The notes under the pieces: model-generated
The model's input: only the letters and a program-made list of their open reading frames with translations
The model's database searches: none
What the model was told of the DNA's origin: nothing
Part shown: piece by piece, positions 4,975-8,299 of the stretch
Numbering within the stretch: the stretch's first letter is position 1
Layout of the letters: the number at the start of each line of letters is the position of its first letter
Translations under genes and position numbers: made by a program
Assembly (NCBI GenBank): GCA_003212115.1
Contig: QCQS01000038.1
Span: 1 to 8,299 of the forward strand
Direction: 5' to 3'
Length of the DNA: 8,299 nt
Source: Prochlorococcus sp. AG-455-E15
GTDB lineage: Bacteria; Cyanobacteriota; Cyanobacteriia; PCC-6307; Cyanobiaceae

Positions 4975-6471
4975 TTAGAAATCTAATTTCAGTTCGTATT
5001 GTATTTCCTTTTCTTTAGAAACAATTTCTTTATTACTTATATTTTTTCTAAGCCTTTTTCTAGAACCATGTTTTAAATAAATTTCTTTTGAGATATCCCA
5101 ATATCCATCCTTTTTCGTGATTTCCTGAATTTTCTTCTTTGCAGTTTTAGTGCTATTTGGGATGTCAATTATTGGTCTTATGTAATTAATTTGTTCATAT
5201 TTTTCTTTATTAAATCTACATAATAGCCATGGTTCATGAATGAAATTAAGTGATATATCCTTTAATTCTGGTATCCATTTTTTTATAAATTTTCCTTGAG
5301 GATCATGATCTTTTCCCTGCTTAATAGGATTATAAATTCTATTTGTATTGATAGATGTAGTTCCAGATTGCATTTGGCATTGGTTCCAATGTATTCCAGG
5401 CTCATAATCTACAAATTTATTTGCTAATTCTGAACCTGAATCTTGCCATGGTAGCCATAAATTATAGCTAGCAAATGACATTAACATAGCTCTCATCCTG
5501 AAGTTAATCCATCCATTGAAATTTAATGAGCGCATACATGCATCTACAAAAGGAAAGCCTGTATTACCTGAACTCCATGCATAAAGTAATTCATTATTTT
5601 TTTCTCTAATATTTTTAAAAAAAGGATGGAATTCCCTAAACTCTAGTTCTGGTTCACTTTCAAGTTTCTGAATAAAATGACAATGCCAAGTTAATCTACT
5701 TTTTAACATCCTAGAATTATTGTTTTTTGATATATTTGCTTTATTAAATATTTCTTTTAATGAAATGCATCCCCAACAAATATATGGGGATAGTCTTGAA
5801 CAACTATCAAATGATTTTTCTGGGCTAGAAATATCTTTTGAATAAGAATCTAATTTTTTACTAAAGAAGTATTGCATTCTCTCTAAACCTCTCTTTCTTC
5901 CACCTTTCATTCTTCCTGGACAAGTTTCTTTTTTAAAGGGAAAAATTCCGTCTGAGGGTATTTCCCCAACATCAAAGTTAATAGAATTAATTCTTAATGG
6001 AGCCTTAAAAAAGTTTTTTTCGGCATTTTTTTGCCACTTTTTAGACCAATTATTCCTATCTAAATTTCCTCTAAAAACTGAAAATTGTAGAAATTCCTTC
6101 CAAATAATATTTTTGCTTAAAGCCCATTCTCTTACTTTTTGATCCCTTTTATAAGTAAGCCAGTCTCCGGTTTCTTGATGGCTATATATACCTTTGATTT
6201 TAAACTTTGAACTAATTTCATCAAATATATTAATAACATTCCCAGTCCTAATAATTAATGGTTGTCCAATCTCAGTAAGTGCATTTCTTAAATCTATTAA
6301 ACTTTCTTTGCAAAATTGCCATTGTCTATCTGAATGAGTATTTTGTCTCCAAATATCTAACTCAATAATATAAATAGGTAAAATATCATTATCTTTTATA
6401 GCCTCACAGAGAGCTTCGTTATCAAAAATTCTTAAATCTTTCTTAAACCAAAAGATATTTATTTCTTTCAT
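4975..6471 (-). CDS. Photolyase/cryptochrome-family FAD protein, probable DNA photolyase of atypical subgroup
   Basis: A flavoprotein of 498 residues, close to the ~450-500 of photolyases. The N-terminal antenna domain starts WFKKDLRIFDNEAL (8-21). The FAD-binding helical domain holds GGRKRG (190-195), SRLSPY (225-230), WHCHFIQKLE (262-271), TGFPFVDACMR (304-314), a long RMRAMLMSFASYNLWLPW stretch and RIYNPIKQGKDHDPQG (378-393). Trp299 and Trp342 match two of the electron-transfer tryptophans of Escherichia coli PhrB. The third region reads HWNQCQMQSGTT (361-372) in place of the PhrB NNGGWQW segment, and Arg259 stands where PhrB has the substrate-contacting Glu274. So it is not a standard class I CPD photolyase; it fits a bacterial subgroup usually annotated only as photolyase/cryptochrome. 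Repair of CPD or (6-4) lesions, or a signalling role, cannot be decided. It is transcribed divergently from tenA. Confidence 0.85.
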   Translation of the reverse strand: MKEINIFWFKKDLRIFDNEALCEAIKDNDILPIYIIELDIWRQNTHSDRQWQFCKESLIDLRNALTEIGQPLIIRTGNVINIFDEISSKFKIKGIYSHQETGDWLTYKRDQKVREWALSKNIIWKEFLQFSVFRGNLDRNNWSKKWQKNAEKNFFKAPLRINSINFDVGEIPSDGIFPFKKETCPGRMKGGRKRGLERMQYFFSKKLDSYSKDISSPEKSFDSCSRLSPYICWGCISLKEIFNKANISKNNNSRMLKSRLTWHCHFIQKLESEPELEFREFHPFFKNIREKNNELLYAWSSGNTGFPFVDACMRSLNFNGWINFRMRAMLMSFASYNLWLPWQDSGSELANKFVDYEPGIHWNQCQMQSGTTSINTNRIYNPIKQGKDHDPQGKFIKKWIPELKDISLNFIHEPWLLCRFNKEKYEQINYIRPIIDIPNSTKTAKKKIQEITKKDGYWDISKEIYLKHGSRKRLRKNISNKEIVSKEKEIQYELKLDF

Positions 6472-6561
6472 AATTTTTTTTCTTTTAATCCTAGAAAAAT
6501 AAGATTAAGTTTGCAGGTAAAAAATATAAAAAATTTTTTAGAATAACTAAAAATCAAAAAA
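6472..6561. promoter_or_regulatory. Divergent promoter region, photolyase / tenA
   Basis: A 90-bp, nearly pure A+T spacer between two divergent start codons, so it must hold both promoters. A 14-bp palindrome, TAAAAAATTTTTTA, lies at 6527-6540, next to a TATAAA (6525-6530). TAGAAT at 6540-6545 could be the tenA -10. No riboswitch-like structure is present, so tenA is not under a visible TPP riboswitch here. Confidence 0.4.
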
Positions 6562-7185
6562 ATGAAAATAACAAAAAAACTTTGGAAGGATAATTATGAG
6601 ATTGCTCTACTAAGTTTAAATACAAAATTTGTTCAAGGTTTAAAGAATGGAAGTCTCCCTAAAAATATATTTCAAGAATATTTAGCTCAAGATTATTTCT
6701 TTTTAGAGACTTTTGCTAAGGCTTATGGTCTTGCCGTTTCCAAATCAAAAGATAAGTACACAATAAGGAAGTTAAGTGAACTGTTAATGGGTGTTTCAGA
6801 GGAGTTAATACTTCATGAAACTTATGCAAGAGAATGGGAAATTGATTTGTCTAATAACTATATAAAAAAAGCCACTAAAAACTATACAGATTTTCTTGAT
6901 GATACTTCCAAAAGATTTAGCTCCGTTGAAATAATGTTTGCAATGACTCCATGTATGCGACTTTATTCTTGGATAGGAAAAAGTTTGTATAAGGAGGATT
7001 TTGACATTAAATATAGAGAATGGATAATTACTTATTCTGATGACAGCTTTGAAAAGCTAGCAGATTCACTTGAAAATCTTATTGAGACTAATAAAGAAAC
7101 ATATGATATTAATCAGGCCAAATATTTATACAGGAGAGCTATGGAATTGGAGTTAGATTTTTTTAATGCATATTCAGATTTCTGA
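6562..7185 (+). CDS. tenA: TenA family protein (aminopyrimidine aminohydrolase / thiaminase II)
   Basis: Cytoplasmic enzyme of thiamine salvage. TenA hydrolyses 4-amino-5-aminomethyl-2-methylpyrimidine to HMP, recycling the pyrimidine of degraded thiamine. The 207 residues form the usual all-helical TENA/THI-4 fold. Key positions agree with Bacillus TenA: Asp44 in LAQDYFF, the catalytic Cys131 in MTPCMRLY with Tyr135 four residues later, and a C-terminal glutamate in AMELELDFF (Glu195 or Glu197). Having the Cys places it in the TenA_C class, which has the real salvage activity, and not in the Cys-lacking TenA_E class. Its start at 6562 gives the expected N-terminal helix. thiD follows 49 bp downstream on the same strand and phosphorylates the product, so the pair forms a short salvage unit, possibly one transcript. 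Confidence 0.9.
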   Translation: MKITKKLWKDNYEIALLSLNTKFVQGLKNGSLPKNIFQEYLAQDYFFLETFAKAYGLAVSKSKDKYTIRKLSELLMGVSEELILHETYAREWEIDLSNNYIKKATKNYTDFLDDTSKRFSSVEIMFAMTPCMRLYSWIGKSLYKEDFDIKYREWIITYSDDSFEKLADSLENLIETNKETYDINQAKYLYRRAMELELDFFNAYSDF

Positions 7186-7234
7186 TTTAAATTAAAATTT
7201 ATTTATAGTACTTACAAAAACGAGTTAATAAATT

Positions 7235-8014
7235 ATGTATTCAAAAATTGCACTTTCGATAGGCGGTAGTGACTCCGGGGGTGGAGCAGGCATACAGGCT
7301 GACTTGCGAACTTTCATGGCCCTTAAAGTACATGGATGTTCAGTTATTACATGTATTACCGCTCAAAATAGTATAGAGGTTACATGCGTTCAACCAGTAG
7401 AGAAGAATACTTTATTAAATCAATTAGATACTTTATTTGCTGATTTTGGTATTGATGCCTTAAAAACTGGAATGTTATTAAATGAAAGGATAATTAATGA
7501 TACTGCTTCAAAATTAAATACATACAAAATAACCAAAATTATTGACCCAGTAATGGTTACAAGAACTGGATCTAAATTACTGGAAGATTCTTCTATTAAT
7601 GCTTATAAAAAACTCTTATTACCAATTGCTGATTTGGTAACTCCAAATATTTATGAAGCAAATCTACTTTCTGGTTTAGAGATAAGGAGTAAAGAAGATA
7701 TCGAAAATTCAGCAAGAAAAATTATTGGTCTTGGAGCTAAAGCGGTACTTATAAAAGGTGGCGGTTTAAAAGATATGAAAGGGAAGGATTTTTTTCTTGA
7801 CTTAAATGGTAGAAAAGAGTGGCTATTTAATAATTTTATAAATACAGAAAATACCCATGGTAGCGGCTGTACTTTGAGTGCTGCAATTTGTGGTTATAAG
7901 GCTTTAGGTTTTGATCTATTTGATTCCATACAAAAAGCGAAATTATTTGTTGAGAAATCTTTAGACAATTCTTATAAAATAGGATCTGGCCCTGGTCCCT
8001 TAGGCCATCATTAA
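7235..8014 (+). CDS. thiD: Hydroxymethylpyrimidine / phosphomethylpyrimidine kinase
   Basis: Phosphorylates HMP to HMP-P and then HMP-PP, the pyrimidine precursor joined to the thiazole by ThiE. It is a ribokinase-fold enzyme of 259 residues, the size of the stand-alone ThiD, with no fused ThiE or TenA domain. Visible motifs: SIGGSDSGGGAGIQADLRTF (8-27), ITAQ with Gln44, KTGM with Met80, DPVMV (104-108), LVTPN (134-138), and the anion-hole motif HGSGCTLSAA with Cys212. Asp23, Gln44, Met80 and Cys212 correspond to substrate-site or catalytic residues of Salmonella ThiD. It follows tenA by 49 bp; a GAG about a dozen bases before the ATG may be a weak ribosome site. It converges on the small gene ending at 8033, with 18 bp between stops and no obvious terminator. 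Confidence 0.95.
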   Translation: MYSKIALSIGGSDSGGGAGIQADLRTFMALKVHGCSVITCITAQNSIEVTCVQPVEKNTLLNQLDTLFADFGIDALKTGMLLNERIINDTASKLNTYKITKIIDPVMVTRTGSKLLEDSSINAYKKLLLPIADLVTPNIYEANLLSGLEIRSKEDIENSARKIIGLGAKAVLIKGGGLKDMKGKDFFLDLNGRKEWLFNNFINTENTHGSGCTLSAAICGYKALGFDLFDSIQKAKLFVEKSLDNSYKIGSGPGPLGHH

Positions 8015-8032
8015 TTATTTATATAAGTGGAG

Positions 8033-8218
8033 TTAGAACCACCATTTTCTGTAGGGCTTTCTTAAAAATAAGATTTCTTCAGTCTCCCATCCTCCCTCCA
8101 ACCACTCAAGATGCTCAAGTAATAAAGATTCACTTTCTCTTTTGCTTAATTGCCCAATTCTATTAGCAATACTATCGAACCTTACTTTCATCAATTCCTC
8201 AATCTTGATGTTATTCAT
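8033..8218 (-). CDS. Small hypothetical protein (61 residues)
   Basis: A 61-residue minus-strand ORF from the ATG at 8216-8218. The sequence starts MNNIKIEELMKVRFDSIANR, has a helical Glu/Leu-rich centre (SESLLLEHLEWLEGGWETEE) and ends FLRKPYRKWWF. It is soluble, with four Trp and an aromatic C-terminus. The composition is protein-like, and the ORF fills the space after thiD exactly, so it is probably real. I do not recognise the family. A 14-codon frame upstream overlaps its start by four bases (ATGA). Confidence 0.65.
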   Translation of the reverse strand: MNNIKIEELMKVRFDSIANRIGQLSKRESESLLLEHLEWLEGGWETEEILFLRKPYRKWWF

Positions 8219-8259
8219 AGGTTAAATAATAAATTTTTTCTACTCTTACTTGTATACAT
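8215..8259 (-). CDS. Possible 14-codon upstream reading frame overlapping the next start
   Basis: A minus-strand ATG at 8257-8259 opens a frame encoding MYTSKSRKNLLFNL, whose TGA overlaps the ATG of the 61-residue gene as ATGA. Such a junction allows translational coupling and could mark a leader peptide. The frame is very short and AT-rich, so chance is quite likely. Near its start is the palindrome TGTATACA (8251-8258), which could instead be part of a -10 region. Confidence 0.2.
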   Translation of the reverse strand: MYTSKSRKNLLFNL

Positions 8260-8299
8260 TTTCTTGTCAACGATTTAATTTTATTTGTTTACTAGCAGT

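Noticed and set aside
4863..5018. 51-residue plus-strand ORF, basic and hydrophobic (starts MNTLKLALLHRGF)
   Set aside because: It overlaps the 3' end of the photolyase on the opposite strand, has no recognisable pattern, and looks like a chance frame in AT-rich DNA.
6472..6561. TPP riboswitch upstream of tenA
   Set aside because: The 90-bp spacer is almost entirely A and T and lacks the CTGAGA and ACCTGA elements of the thi-box.
1..8299. Defence island, mobile element, CRISPR or tRNA attachment site
   Set aside because: No transposase, integrase, nuclease, repeat-spacer array, tRNA or long direct repeat was seen; most larger genes are housekeeping.

Overview
The window looks like a stretch of chromosome from a high-light-adapted Prochlorococcus or a very close relative. 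The evidence is very low G+C, short AT-rich spacers, many tiny conserved-looking proteins of 30-80 residues, a DUF1651 protein (a family I know from marine picocyanobacteria), and the run pip - photolyase - tenA - thiD, which I associate with that genus. The assignment rests on recognition of protein families and base composition, not on a database search.

Layout. 1-209: a gene running off the left edge on the minus strand (coiled-coil protein). 210-410: spacer with a perfect 13-nt inverted repeat and unexplained open frames. 411-1160 (+): the ribosome-rescue hydrolase ArfB and a DUF1651 protein. 1188-2486 (-): a 65-residue protein, a CPBP-type membrane protease and a one-helix membrane protein, probably one transcription unit. 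2576-3190: four very small ORFs, of which two are convergent single-helix membrane peptides and two form a tight plus-strand pair. 3191-3699: about 500 bp without a protein gene, holding a candidate structured RNA closed by a long-range helix and followed by a strong intrinsic terminator. 3700-4650 (+): proline iminopeptidase. 4674-4847 (-): an acidic 57-residue protein. 4975-6471 (-): a photolyase/cryptochrome-family flavoprotein. 6562-8014 (+): tenA and thiD, a pyrimidine-salvage pair for thiamine synthesis. 8033-8218 (-): another small unknown protein.

Functionally this is mostly housekeeping of a streamlined phototroph: stalled-ribosome rescue (ArfB), peptide turnover (Pip), flavin-based light or repair chemistry, and vitamin B1 pyrimidine salvage and phosphorylation (TenA then ThiD). 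The least explained parts are the RNA-like region at 3316-3628, the cluster of tiny membrane ORFs at 2576-2790, and the spacer at 210-410. I see no tRNA, rRNA, insertion sequence, integrase or CRISPR array, and no clear sign of a defence or mobile system.
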